Shown: piece by piece, positions 18,969 to 26,836 of the stretch | How the letters are laid out: every line of letters begins with the position of its first letter | Numbering within the stretch: the first letter of the stretch is position 1 | Source of the DNA: Desulfobulbaceae bacterium UBA2273 | GTDB taxonomy: Bacteria > Desulfobacterota > Desulfobulbia > Desulfobulbales > Desulfurivibrionaceae | Reading direction: 5' to 3' | DNA length: 64,000 bases | NCBI GenBank assembly: GCA_002347095.1 | Contig: DDWZ01000022.1 | Coordinates: forward strand, 78,578-142,577 | The notes under the pieces: model-generated | Seen by the model: only the letters and a program-made list of their open reading frames with translations | What the model was told of the DNA's origin: nothing | Databases searched by the model: none | Made by a program: the position numbers and the translations under genes

Positions 18969-19006
18969 CCCTCTCTTTGCTGCCAGCCTTCCCAAAGGAG
19001 ACCTCC

Positions 19007-19591
19007 ATGCGTTTGCCCACCGCCATCCTGCTCGCCCTTGTCCTCTCCCTGAATTCGGGCTGCTCGGGCATGCTGCCGGTGGCCAAAACCACGGACGAAT
19101 CCCGCTGGGACAGCTTTGATCAGGTCAAGGCGTCCTTTGACCTGATCGTTCCCTTCTCAACCACAAAAAACGACCTGCAAAAGCTTGGCTTCGACCCCTA
19201 CCAAACCGCCAATATCCAGATTCTCAACTATCTGGCCATCATCGCCAAATTCATGCCCAACACCAATATCACCAAGGCTGATCTGCCCCAAGGGCTTCAG
19301 GGCTGCGTGGAGGCAACGGATTCCTGTATCGCCTATGAACTGAAGACCCAAAATCTTAAAAGCCAGCGGGAGGGCAATCTTTTTCTTGATCTCCTGCGCT
19401 TCAAACGCCAGGCCCACCAGACCGGCTGGCGCTTTTCCGCCTTCATTGTCCTGGTGAACGACCTGGTGGTGTACAAACTCTGGGACGGACAACCCCGCAT
19501 CCAAGGGGAGGTGTACAAAAAGAACCCCCTCGGCCCCCTCCAGGAGCCCGCGGACCTTGCCACGGATGCCGCGGTGGTGGGCACCTTCTAG
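19007..19591 (+). CDS. Putative lipoprotein of unknown function
   Basis: A 194-residue exported protein with a hydrophobic leader ending LNSGC at about residue 23. The position suits a lipidation cysteine, though Asn at -3 is not canonical. The mature part is about 170 residues with no membrane segment and no motif recognised; two cysteines in GCVEATDSC may pair. Start is ATG 19007, preceded by AAAGGAG. It lies 38 bp after the AcuI/YhdH gene in the same direction and may share its transcript. Confidence 0.7.
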   Translation: MRLPTAILLALVLSLNSGCSGMLPVAKTTDESRWDSFDQVKASFDLIVPFSTTKNDLQKLGFDPYQTANIQILNYLAIIAKFMPNTNITKADLPQGLQGCVEATDSCIAYELKTQNLKSQREGNLFLDLLRFKRQAHQTGWRFSAFIVLVNDLVVYKLWDGQPRIQGEVYKKNPLGPLQEPADLATDAAVVGTF

Positions 19592-19623
19592 CCACCCCGA
19601 AAACGCTGGACCAGGCCCGGGGC

Positions 19624-20571
19624 TCAGACCACGCCCAAGGCGCGAAGCATGGCGAGAAAATCCCGCTGCGCAAGCCGGGCCAGCCCTGCCTGACCGGCCA
19701 GCTCCAGCGCCTGGCGGTACTCCTGGGGCAGCAGCATGCGGTCAAGGGGCGGAAAACTCATGGCCCGGCCGCAGGGCCGGTACTGATCCATCACGTTGAC
19801 ACAGGTGGCAGGCGAGATCTCCCTGGCCAGAAAGCCGAAGATCTCCCGGGTTTCAGCCAAGCCCTCCGGCATGATCAAATGACGCACCAGAAGGCCATGC
19901 TCGGCAAGCCTCTGGTCATTGATCACCAGATCCCCCACCTGGCGGTGCATCTCGCCGATGGCCAGCCTGGCCTTTTCCGGGTAATCCTCTGCCTCGGCAA
20001 AGCGGCGGGAGCTTTCCCCTGACCAAAACTTGAAATCCGGCATGTAGATGTCGATTATCCCTTCCAACAACCGAAGGGTCTCCACCTCGTCATACCCGCT
20101 GGTATTGTAGACCAGGGGCACCGAAAGCCCGCCCTCGACGGCCAGGGGCAATGCCTCCAATATCTGCGCCACCACATGGCTGGGCGTGACCAGATTGATG
20201 TTGTGGCAGCCCTGTCGAGCAAGGTGCACCATCATTTCCGCCAGTTGCGGGGCAGTGACCTCCTCCCCTTCCCCTTGATGGCTTATTTCGTAGTTTTGAC
20301 AGAAAACGCAACCGAGGGTGCAGCCGGCGAAAAAGATCGCGCCCGAGCCGCCTTGTCCGACCAGGGGGGCTTCCTCTCCGAAATGGGGATGATGGGCCGC
20401 CACCACAGCCTGCCTGCCGGTGCGGCAGAAGCCCTTTTCCCCGGCCAAGCGGTTCACTCCGCAACGCCTTGGGCAGAGGTGGCAGCAGGAGAGCTGTTCA
20501 CAGGCCGCATCCCTCCGGCGAAGCAGTTCGCCGGAGGCGTGAAGGGCAAGATAGCGTGGCGTACAAGGCAT
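19624..20571 (-). CDS. Radical SAM protein, PflA-like (AmmeMemoRadiSam-type relative)
   Basis: A 315-residue radical SAM enzyme. CTLGCVFC is the CxxxCxxC motif for the catalytic [4Fe-4S] cluster, and GGxxG-like and YNTSGYDE elements follow. An N-terminal cysteine set (CHLCPRRC, FCRTG) resembles the extra domain of PflA-related activating enzymes. Start is ATG 20571 with an AGGGGGTG site; a longer frame to 20631 exists. No glycyl-radical enzyme or obvious target is next to it, so the substrate is unknown. Convergent with the lipoprotein gene. Confidence 0.87.
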   Translation of the reverse strand: MPCTPRYLALHASGELLRRRDAACEQLSCCHLCPRRCGVNRLAGEKGFCRTGRQAVVAAHHPHFGEEAPLVGQGGSGAIFFAGCTLGCVFCQNYEISHQGEGEEVTAPQLAEMMVHLARQGCHNINLVTPSHVVAQILEALPLAVEGGLSVPLVYNTSGYDEVETLRLLEGIIDIYMPDFKFWSGESSRRFAEAEDYPEKARLAIGEMHRQVGDLVINDQRLAEHGLLVRHLIMPEGLAETREIFGFLAREISPATCVNVMDQYRPCGRAMSFPPLDRMLLPQEYRQALELAGQAGLARLAQRDFLAMLRALGVV

Positions 20572-20828
20572 ATGAAACACCCCCTGCAAACAGACAGTTT
20601 CTCCGGGCTGGAAGCGTGCCCGCAGCCACAAACAACCCTACGACAAAAAAACATCCCCGCTCCGCCAGAGGAAAAGCCTTCGCTTCCCCAAAGGGACGGC
20701 CCGAAACCTTCGTGCCGGCAGGCAGCGTTTTTCCATGGCTGCCTGACGCATTCCGGACACAGCATCATTATTGCATGGCTCTGCGCCATGCCAAGCAAAA
20801 AAATCTTGCGGATCCCTTGATCCTCCTG

Positions 20829-20843
20829 TAATAAGAATTATTA
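20829..20843 (+). promoter_or_regulatory. PerR/Fur-type operator
   Basis: TAATAA, three bases, TTATTA forms a 15-bp palindrome of the PerR/Fur-box class, 19 bp before the start codon of the PerR-like regulator, suggesting autoregulation of the oxidative-stress block. Upstream, 20572-20828 holds no gene; it contains one 8-bp stem (20719-20726 with 20738-20745) of unknown meaning. Confidence 0.7.
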
Positions 20844-20861
20844 TCAAACAAGGAGGACAAT

Positions 20862-21260
20862 ATGTCGCAGCTCAACAATCACAGCCTTCGGATAACCAAG
20901 CAACGCCAGATCATTCTGGATGAGTTGTGCAGCGTCACCTCACACCCCACGGCCGACGTGCTCTACCAGATGGTGCGCAAGCGGTTGCCCAAAATCAGCT
21001 TGGGCACGGTCTACCGGAACCTGGAGATCATGTCCGAGTGCGGGATCATCCAAAAACTCGATATCGGCGGCACCCAAAAGCGTTTTGACGGCGCGCCCCA
21101 TATCCATTACCATGTGCGCTGCAACCATTGCGGCCGGGTTGACGACCTTGATCTCCCGCCCGACTTTAATGTGGAAAAAGCAGCAGGCAAACTGACCTCC
21201 TTTAAGATTCTCAGGCACCGGTTGGAGTTCACCGGCCTCTGCCCGGAATGCCAGCCCTGA
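20862..21260 (+). CDS. Fur-family regulator, PerR-like
   Basis: A 132-residue repressor. The winged-helix part contains TKQRQIILDEL and SLGTVYRNLEIM; the dimerisation part has the structural zinc cysteines CNHCG and CPEC and the metal-binding HIHYHVRC. The RFDG segment has the aspartate typical of PerR-type peroxide sensors. Its own promoter carries a PerR/Fur palindrome. The genes that follow are all peroxide, superoxide or iron related, which supports PerR over Fur or Zur. Ribosome site is AAGGAGG. Confidence 0.9.
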   Translation: MSQLNNHSLRITKQRQIILDELCSVTSHPTADVLYQMVRKRLPKISLGTVYRNLEIMSECGIIQKLDIGGTQKRFDGAPHIHYHVRCNHCGRVDDLDLPPDFNVEKAAGKLTSFKILRHRLEFTGLCPECQP

Positions 21261-21391
21261 TTTCCCCCCGGTCTGGTTTTTCCTACACAGACCGCAGAGA
21301 ACCATGTACAATACGAACACAATCACTTTGCCGATACATAATCGCGTTTGACGCAGGAAGGCCCCTCCATGAGCTCCTTGAGCACGCCGTC

Positions 21392-21667
21392 ATGTCCCCG
21401 GAATTCGCCGCGATTGCCAGGGACGAAGGTTTTCCCGATAGAGCCGGGGTGTTCATGGCCATTGGAGTGGCGGAAAAACAGCATGAAAAACGCTCCCTGG
21501 ATCTCATGGTCAACATCAAGAGAGGGAGAGTTTTCAAAAGAGAAAACAAGGTAACCTGGCGGTGCCGCAACTGCGGCTATCTCCACCACGGCCCGGAAGC
21601 CCCGGAGAAATGCCTGGCCTGTGCGCATCCCCGAGATCATTTCAAACTGCATGGCGAAAACTGGTAA
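21392..21667 (+). pseudogene. 5'-truncated rubrerythrin (C-terminal half only)
   Basis: The reading frame encodes the second half of rubrerythrin: helix with SPEFAAIARDEGF, the diiron motif EKQHEKR, then the rubredoxin-like tail [10 protein letters not shown] with a second cysteine pair CLAC. A full rubrerythrin is about 190 residues; 91 remain, and the first pair of diiron-ligand helices is absent. Just upstream, a good ribosome site (AGGAAGG) and ATG at 21369 are out of frame with this segment, consistent with a deletion fused to the old gene start. The remaining frame is clean, so translation from ATG 21392 cannot be excluded. Lies between perR and desulfoferrodoxin. Confidence 0.75.
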
Positions 21668-21684
21668 CCCAAGGAGGAACGATC

Positions 21685-22059
21685 ATGGCTGAAAAACTGC
21701 AAGTGTACAAATGTGAAATATGCGGCAACATCGTCGAGGTTCTGCACGGCGGCGTGGGCGAGCTCGTCTGCTGCGGCCAGCCCATGAACCTGCAGACCGA
21801 GAACACCGTGGATGCGGCAAAGGAAAAGCATGTGCCGGTGATCGAGAAGGTGACGGGCGGCTACAAGGTGAAGGTGGGGGCCGTGGCCCATCCCATGGAA
21901 GAAAAGCATTACATCGAATGGATCGAGCTTATTGCCGGGGACAAGGCGTACCGCCAGTTCCTCAATCCCGGCGATGCTCCGGAAGCCTTTTTCGCCGTGG
22001 ACGCACCCTCCGTCAGCGCCCGCGAATATTGCAATCTCCACGGACTCTGGAAGGCCTGA
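21685..22059 (+). CDS. dfx: Desulfoferrodoxin (superoxide reductase)
   Basis: A 124-residue two-iron superoxide reductase. The N-terminal desulforedoxin domain has CEIC and VCCG for the Fe(Cys)4 centre. The catalytic domain has the ligands in [18 protein letters not shown] and CNLHGLW for the Fe(His)4Cys site. It reduces superoxide to peroxide without making oxygen. Start is ATG 21685 after AAGGAGG. One base separates its stop from the ferritin start, so the two are coupled. Confidence 0.96.
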   Translation: MAEKLQVYKCEICGNIVEVLHGGVGELVCCGQPMNLQTENTVDAAKEKHVPVIEKVTGGYKVKVGAVAHPMEEKHYIEWIELIAGDKAYRQFLNPGDAPEAFFAVDAPSVSAREYCNLHGLWKA

Positions 22060-22060
22060 T

Positions 22061-22576
22061 ATGCTGAGCAAACCCATGGAAAAGGCTCTCAACGAGCAGA
22101 TCAATGCGGAATTCTATTCCTCCTACATGTATCTGTCCATGTCCACCTATTTCGACTCCGTCGGCTTGCCCGGCGCGGCGCAGTGGATGCGGGCCCAGAC
22201 CCAGGAGGAATGGTTCCACGGCATGAAGCTCTTTGGGTATGTCAATGAACGGGGCGGCCGCGTGGCCCTCAAGGCCATCAAGCAGCCGCCCACCGACTGG
22301 AAATCGACCCTGCACGTGTTCCAGGATGTCCTCAGCCACGAGCAGAAGGTGACCGGGCTGATCAACAACTTGGTCAATCTGGCCCTGGACGAGCGGGACC
22401 ACGCCACCAACATCTTCCTGCAGTGGTTTGTCTCGGAGCAGGTGGAAGAGGAGGCCAATGTCGGCGCGGTGCTCGACAAGCTCAAGCTCATCGGCAAGGA
22501 CGCCACGGCCCTGTTCACCCTGGACGCCACGCTGGGGCAACGGGTCTTTACCCCGCCGCAGGCTTTGGGAGAGTAG
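22061..22576 (+). CDS. Ferritin
   Basis: A 171-residue non-haem bacterial ferritin. Ferroxidase ligands are visible as Glu in NAEFYSSYMY, Glu and His in QEEWFHGMK, Glu in SHEQKV and Glu in FVSEQVEEE. It stores iron and removes Fe2+ that would react with peroxide. It is translationally coupled to desulfoferrodoxin (1-bp gap) and its transcript ends at the terminator at 22628. Confidence 0.95.
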   Translation: MLSKPMEKALNEQINAEFYSSYMYLSMSTYFDSVGLPGAAQWMRAQTQEEWFHGMKLFGYVNERGGRVALKAIKQPPTDWKSTLHVFQDVLSHEQKVTGLINNLVNLALDERDHATNIFLQWFVSEQVEEEANVGAVLDKLKLIGKDATALFTLDATLGQRVFTPPQALGE

Positions 22577-22627
22577 CCTCTTTCCCGCCATCTACGAAAA
22601 CGCTGCTCCGGATTGCACAATCAAGCC

Positions 22628-22659
22628 CTGCCGGCCGGAAACGGCCGGCAGTTTTTTTT
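22628..22659 (+). terminator. Intrinsic terminator after ferritin
   Basis: A perfect 10-bp GC-rich stem (22628-22637 with 22642-22651) closes a GAAA tetraloop and runs into eight T residues (22652-22659). It separates the perR-dfx-ferritin unit from the flavodiiron gene, which must then have read-through or a promoter overlapping this region. Confidence 0.92.
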
Positions 22660-22675
22660 AAAAAACGAGGACAAC

Positions 22676-23869
22676 ATGGCTGCGATAGAAATCAAAAAAG
22701 ACATCTACTGGGTTGGCGCCGTGGACTGGAACATCCGGGACTTCCACGGCTACTCCACGGAAAAGGGCACCAGCTACAACGCCTATCTGATCAAGGACGA
22801 AAAGATCGCCCTGTTCGACACCGTGAAAAAAGAGGTGAAGGGCGACCTGATCCACCATCTCTATCAGGTACTGGGCGACCCGAGCAAGATCGACTACATC
22901 ATCGTCAACCATGTGGAGATGGACCACTCCGGCTCCCTGCCGGAAATGATCGACCTGATCAAGCCGGAAAAGATCTTTTGCTCGCCCATGGGCAAGAAGG
23001 CGCTGATCGAGCATTTTCACCGGGAAGACTGGCCGTTTGAGGTCGTGGCCACCGGGGACTCCATCAACCTAGGAAAAAAGACGGTGCAGTTCCTTGAAAC
23101 CAAGATGCTCCACTGGCCGGACAGCATGTTCTCCTATATTCCCGAGGACAAGCTGCTCATATCGAGCGATGCCTTTGGCCATCACTGGGCCACCTCGGAA
23201 CGGTTCGACGACGAGGTGGACCCCCATGAACTCATGACCCACGCCGCCAAGTATTATGCCAACATCCTGATGATCTTCTCGCCCATCGTCCAGAAGCTGC
23301 TTGCCCAGGTCAAGGAAATGGGGTTGCAGATCGAGATGATCGCTCCGGATCATGGCGTGATCTGGCGCACCTCGCCGCAGAGCATCCTTGATGCCTACGA
23401 CCGCTGGAGCCGGGGCGAAACAAAGAACAAGGCGGTCATCATCTACGACACCATGTGGCACAGCACCGAAAAAATGGCCAAGGCGGTGATGAACAGCCTG
23501 CTCCAGGCCGGGATCACCAGTGTGAAGATGCTGCATGTCCGCAAAAACCACCGCAGCGACATCATCACCGAGGTGCTCGACGCCAAGGCCGTTATCCTCG
23601 GCTCGCCGACCCTGAACAACAACATCATGCCCGCCATGGCCGATATCATCACTTACATGAAGGGGCTGCGCCCGAAAGACAAGATCGGCGCCGCCTTTGG
23701 CTCCTTCGGCTGGAGCGGCGAGGCGGTAAAGCATCTCACCGGACACATGACGGACATGGGCTTTGACATCGTAGGCGAGGGGGTCAAGATCAAGAACGTC
23801 CCCAGCCACGAGGCGCTCAAGGGTTGCTCCGAGCTGGGCAGCGCCGTGGCCGCGGCAATGAAGAAATAG
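22676..23869 (+). CDS. Flavodiiron protein (FprA/rubredoxin:oxygen oxidoreductase-like)
   Basis: A 397-residue protein: a metallo-beta-lactamase-like diiron domain (1-250) followed by a flavodoxin domain (255-397). Diiron ligands include His79, Glu81, Asp83 and His84 in HVEMDHSG, His148 region in MLHWPDS, and Asp in SSDAFG. FMN-binding loops are YDTMWHSTEK and GSPTLNNN. It reduces oxygen to water, or nitric oxide to N2O, with electrons from rubredoxin. It follows the ferritin operon with its own ACGAGGA ribosome site. Confidence 0.95.
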   Translation: MAAIEIKKDIYWVGAVDWNIRDFHGYSTEKGTSYNAYLIKDEKIALFDTVKKEVKGDLIHHLYQVLGDPSKIDYIIVNHVEMDHSGSLPEMIDLIKPEKIFCSPMGKKALIEHFHREDWPFEVVATGDSINLGKKTVQFLETKMLHWPDSMFSYIPEDKLLISSDAFGHHWATSERFDDEVDPHELMTHAAKYYANILMIFSPIVQKLLAQVKEMGLQIEMIAPDHGVIWRTSPQSILDAYDRWSRGETKNKAVIIYDTMWHSTEKMAKAVMNSLLQAGITSVKMLHVRKNHRSDIITEVLDAKAVILGSPTLNNNIMPAMADIITYMKGLRPKDKIGAAFGSFGWSGEAVKHLTGHMTDMGFDIVGEGVKIKNVPSHEALKGCSELGSAVAAAMKK

Positions 23870-23936
23870 GAATTTTTTTTGCCTCCTGCCCGTCCTTACC
23901 GGCTGGCAGGGGGCTCTTCTCTGGAGAGGAGTCGAC

Positions 23937-24632
23937 ATGGCAGGCCAGAGAAATCTCAAAAAAACCGTTCTTGCCCTGCTCCCAGGACCGGACATCACGC
24001 GAATCCTCTCCGAGCTGGCCGCTCATCCTCCCGAAGCGTTGCTCAACGCCCTGTTCTCCGGCATCTGCCACGCAGACCCGCAAACCCGCTGGCACGCGAT
24101 ATCCGCCATGGGCGCCACCGTTGCCCGTCTTGCCGACCAGGATATGGAAGCGGCCAGGGTGGTCATGCGCCGCTTCATGTGGAGCCTCAACGACGAATCC
24201 GGCGGCATCGGCTGGGGCGCCCCAGAGGCCATGGCCGAATGTTTGGCCTTGCATGCCGGACTGGCCGAAGAATATACCAAGATCCTCGTCTCCTTCATGC
24301 GGGAGGACGGCTTTTATCTCGAACTCCCTGCCCTCCAGCGCGGCCTGATGTGGGGAGTGGCGCGGGTGGCCCAGGTGCGCCCGGACCTGCTCCGCTTCTG
24401 GCACGCGCCCGGATACCTTCTCCCTTACCTCGATTCGGAAGACACCATGGTCCGTGCCTTGGCGGCCCGAGCCCTTGGACAGCTCCGGGCCATTGAGGCT
24501 GGCGAAAAAATCGCGCGCTGCCTCGGGGATCGCACGGAATTTCCCCTGTATGCGGACCACAGCCTACGCACGGTTACCGCCGACCAGCTTGTCCGTGAAG
24601 CCCTTGTTGCCCTCGCGCCTGTTGCCCCATAA
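23937..24632 (+). CDS. DVU0298-family HEAT-like repeat protein
   Basis: A 231-residue helical protein. The segment RRFMWSLNDESGGIGWGAPEA is shortened here to its core, SLNDESGGIGWGAPEA, near residues 84-99; it and the helical repeats around it match what I know as the DVU0298 family of sulfate reducers. HEAT-like repeats suggest a scaffold or enzyme-maturation role, but the function is not established. Start is ATG 23937 after GAGAGGAG. It follows the flavodiiron gene by 67 bp in the same direction. Confidence 0.75.
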   Translation: MAGQRNLKKTVLALLPGPDITRILSELAAHPPEALLNALFSGICHADPQTRWHAISAMGATVARLADQDMEAARVVMRRFMWSLNDESGGIGWGAPEAMAECLALHAGLAEEYTKILVSFMREDGFYLELPALQRGLMWGVARVAQVRPDLLRFWHAPGYLLPYLDSEDTMVRALAARALGQLRAIEAGEKIARCLGDRTEFPLYADHSLRTVTADQLVREALVALAPVAP

Positions 24633-24692
24633 AATGCAGCCGTTGTCTTGCCGGTCTGCTTCCCTGCCCTCCCTGGCATTGCTTTCCGGGTT

Positions 24693-24711
24693 ATGAAATG
24701 GTATATTTCAT
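24693..24711 (+). promoter_or_regulatory. Palindrome upstream of the HDOD gene
   Basis: ATGAAAT, five bases, ATTTCAT: a 7-bp inverted repeat 78 bp before the HDOD start codon. A regulator-binding site is possible; no promoter boxes are clear. Nothing else is seen in 24633-24788. Confidence 0.35.
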
Positions 24712-24788
24712 GCCTCAAGCTCGTATCTCTTTGTTGTTGTGTTTTTTAGAGCTTAATTCGTTAGCCGGTTTCATATAAAAGGGAGCGC

Positions 24789-25736
24789 GTGGAGCAGGAC
24801 ACCAGTTCGATTGTAAAAAATCAAAAACTCACCGAGATTTTCGCCAAGATGAACCTGGGCGAACTTCCAGCCATCTCCGGGCACGTCAATGAGGTTCTGA
24901 AGATCACCCTCAATAAACGTGCTTTAACAGCCTGCGTTTCCAAGGTTATCCTCAAGGATTATTCGCTCACTAATAAGGTTCTCCAGGTTGCCAACTCGGC
25001 CTATTATATTCGCGGGACGCGCATTACCACCATTGAGCGGGCCGTGGCCGCACTGGGCCTTGATGTTGTTCGGGAGCTTGCCGTTTCCATCAGCCTTATC
25101 GAGGAGTTCCTCAAATCCGGCGGGGATAAAGACAGCTTGAGCCAGCAGATGGCGATCTCGCTGCTCAGCGCCAATCTCAGCAAGCTTGTGGTCCAGGAAT
25201 ACAAAATCCCTGTTTCGCCGGAAGAGGCCTATGTCTGCACGCTTTTGCATGACCTGGGCCGCATTATCATGACCATCTATTTTCCGGATGTGTACCGACG
25301 CATCGAGGCGGGAACGACCAGTGGCAGTTCCGAGGAGGCCATGTGCCGCCTGATGTTCAAGCAGCTCACCTTCCATGAGATCGGTCAGGAGATTGCCCGC
25401 TTCTGGAATTTTTCCGACACCATTGTCGCCTGCATGGACCCCAACCCTCCGGAAGCGGAATCCCTGGTTGACGAGCTGCATATCCTGCAAAACCTTGCTG
25501 TTTTTTCCAACCTCTTTATCCGGGATATCTGCTACAAAAGGCCGCCCCATGTCATGGCCCGGCGATTCAAAAACCTCTTCCCCATCAAGATGCTCCCTCT
25601 CCTTGAGATGTCGCTTTCGCTGGCCGACACCGTAGGCAACGTCTCGGGGGTTATCCGCTACGGCCTCACCACGCTCAAATACCGGAGCAAATGCATCGCC
25701 ACCGCACACAAATACCAAAAAAAATCCGCTGCCTGA
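24789..25736 (+). CDS. HDOD domain protein
   Basis: A 315-residue protein almost entirely filled by an HDOD domain (HD-related, output-linked). LPAISGHVNEVL starts the domain; TLLHDLGRI resembles the HD core, but the full metal ligand set is not retained, so it is probably a non-catalytic signalling domain. Such proteins act in chemotaxis, motility or stress signalling. GTG start at 24789 with GGGAG upstream. It stands alone, between the oxidative-stress block and the Rrf2-cyd block. Confidence 0.87.
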   Translation: MEQDTSSIVKNQKLTEIFAKMNLGELPAISGHVNEVLKITLNKRALTACVSKVILKDYSLTNKVLQVANSAYYIRGTRITTIERAVAALGLDVVRELAVSISLIEEFLKSGGDKDSLSQQMAISLLSANLSKLVVQEYKIPVSPEEAYVCTLLHDLGRIIMTIYFPDVYRRIEAGTTSGSSEEAMCRLMFKQLTFHEIGQEIARFWNFSDTIVACMDPNPPEAESLVDELHILQNLAVFSNLFIRDICYKRPPHVMARRFKNLFPIKMLPLLEMSLSLADTVGNVSGVIRYGLTTLKYRSKCIATAHKYQKKSAA

Positions 25737-25813
25737 CCCGCTCCGCATCACCCCGCACACCGCTCAACCCACTTGTTCCGCTCGGCCTGCTCTCAATATC
25801 CCTGCATTTTTTC

Positions 25814-25861
25814 TTGACAACCATGGCCTGGATTCGATATAAGACTAAAAACATCTTATAT
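25814..25861 (+). promoter_or_regulatory. Promoter with overlapping palindromic operator for the Rrf2-cyd unit
   Basis: TTGACA (25814-25819), 18 bases, TATAAG (25838-25843) form a sigma-70 promoter. The inverted repeat ATATAAGA (25837-25844), nine bases, TCTTATAT (25854-25861) covers the -10 and the start region. A dimeric regulator bound here would block transcription; autoregulation by the Rrf2 protein is the simplest reading. Confidence 0.7.
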
Positions 25862-25886
25862 ATCCTTTTTAACAGTGGACTGCATC

Positions 25887-26351
25887 ATGCGACTTACCCG
25901 CGCCGGGGAATACGGAATACGCTGCGTTCAGCACCTCGCCAGGCATGGCAAGGGAACGCTGGTCAGCAGAAAAGAGATTGCCGTGCGCACCGATGTGCCG
26001 CCGCACTTCCTCGCCAAGATCGCCCAGCAGCTTGCCAGGGCCGGGATCATTGAAATCCAGCAGGGCGCGAACGGCGGCTATCGCCTGCTGCGCGACCCTT
26101 CAGAGATCACCCTGTTGGCGGTCATCGAGGCGATCATCGGCGAAATATCCCTCAACGACTGCGTGGGCCGGCCGGAATCCTGCCACAACAGCCCGCTCTG
26201 CACGGTGCACCGGGTCTGGAACAAGGCCAACCAACAGCTTCGGGCAACCCTGCAGGAGGCGGACTTTGCCACCCTGGCAAAGGAAGATCCCTGTTGCCTG
26301 ACACCTTTCCCCGAGACCGCCGGCCATAACGGACCCATCGGGAAAAAATGA
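25887..26351 (+). CDS. Rrf2-family transcriptional regulator
   Basis: A 154-residue winged-helix regulator opening MRLTRAGEYG, the usual Rrf2 start (an in-frame GTG at 25875 is less likely). Three cysteines at 92, 99 and 105 (spacing C-x6-C-x5-C) suggest an Fe-S cluster, as in IscR or NsrR, so it probably senses oxygen, NO or iron-sulfur status. It is the first gene before DUF4492 and cydAB, and its promoter carries a palindrome. Regulation of cytochrome bd is inferred from position. Confidence 0.9.
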   Translation: MRLTRAGEYGIRCVQHLARHGKGTLVSRKEIAVRTDVPPHFLAKIAQQLARAGIIEIQQGANGGYRLLRDPSEITLLAVIEAIIGEISLNDCVGRPESCHNSPLCTVHRVWNKANQQLRATLQEADFATLAKEDPCCLTPFPETAGHNGPIGKK

Positions 26352-26421
26352 TTTGACCGGGCAAATGTCCTCCATATACAACAAAGAAACAGGATCTTTT
26401 TTATCCGCTGAGGAATCATCC

Positions 26422-26646
26422 ATGACCGCTCTGCCGAAACAACTGTATTTTCTGTATCGAGACGGCTTCCGCTCCATGGTGGTGGGGAAAACCCTGTGGA
26501 AGATCATCGCCGTCAAGCTGTTCATCATGTTTGCCGTTCTCAAGCTTTTTTTCTTTCCCAATTATCTCAACACCAATTTTCACACCGAGCGCGACCGGGC
26601 CGGACATGTTCTGGAAAACCTGACCAGACCACAGTCAGCCCGTTGA
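26422..26646 (+). CDS. DUF4492 family small membrane protein
   Basis: A 74-residue protein with one membrane helix (about residues 28-47). FLYRDGFRSMVVGKTLW and the helix ending LKLFFFPNYLN match the DUF4492 family, which I know as often encoded just upstream of cydAB in Epsilonproteobacteria and others. Start is ATG 26422 after TGAGGA; the upstream in-frame ATG at 26353 is not favoured. Probably a cytochrome bd assembly or accessory factor. Confidence 0.82.
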   Translation: MTALPKQLYFLYRDGFRSMVVGKTLWKIIAVKLFIMFAVLKLFFFPNYLNTNFHTERDRAGHVLENLTRPQSAR

Positions 26647-26792
26647 TTCATGTATTCCGGCTTTATTTTTTTACCGCTTTTTTAGGAGCCGTCACCAAAC
26701 AATTCGGACAATTCCGGGCGATCCCTTACGGCTCCTCTTGCCGTTTTGCCCACACGAAATGCCCCGGTTGCCTGGGACAACGGCTTAACCAT

Positions 26793-26812
26793 GGCGGGAG
26801 CTTGCTCCTGCC
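26793..26812 (+). promoter_or_regulatory. Hairpin in the cydA leader
   Basis: A 9-bp stem (26793-26801 with 26804-26812, one G-T pair) lies 10 bp upstream of the cydA ribosome site AGAAGGAGG. It may protect or pause the mRNA. The rest of 26647-26792 holds no recognised feature beyond a GGAGCCGT/ACGGCTCC pairing about 35 bases apart. Confidence 0.4.
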
Positions 26813-26836
26813 GCCAGCACACAGAAGGAGGATATT

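Noticed and set aside
20572..20861. A riboswitch upstream of the radical SAM gene
   Set aside because: Several small stems but no match to a motif I know; not supported enough to call.
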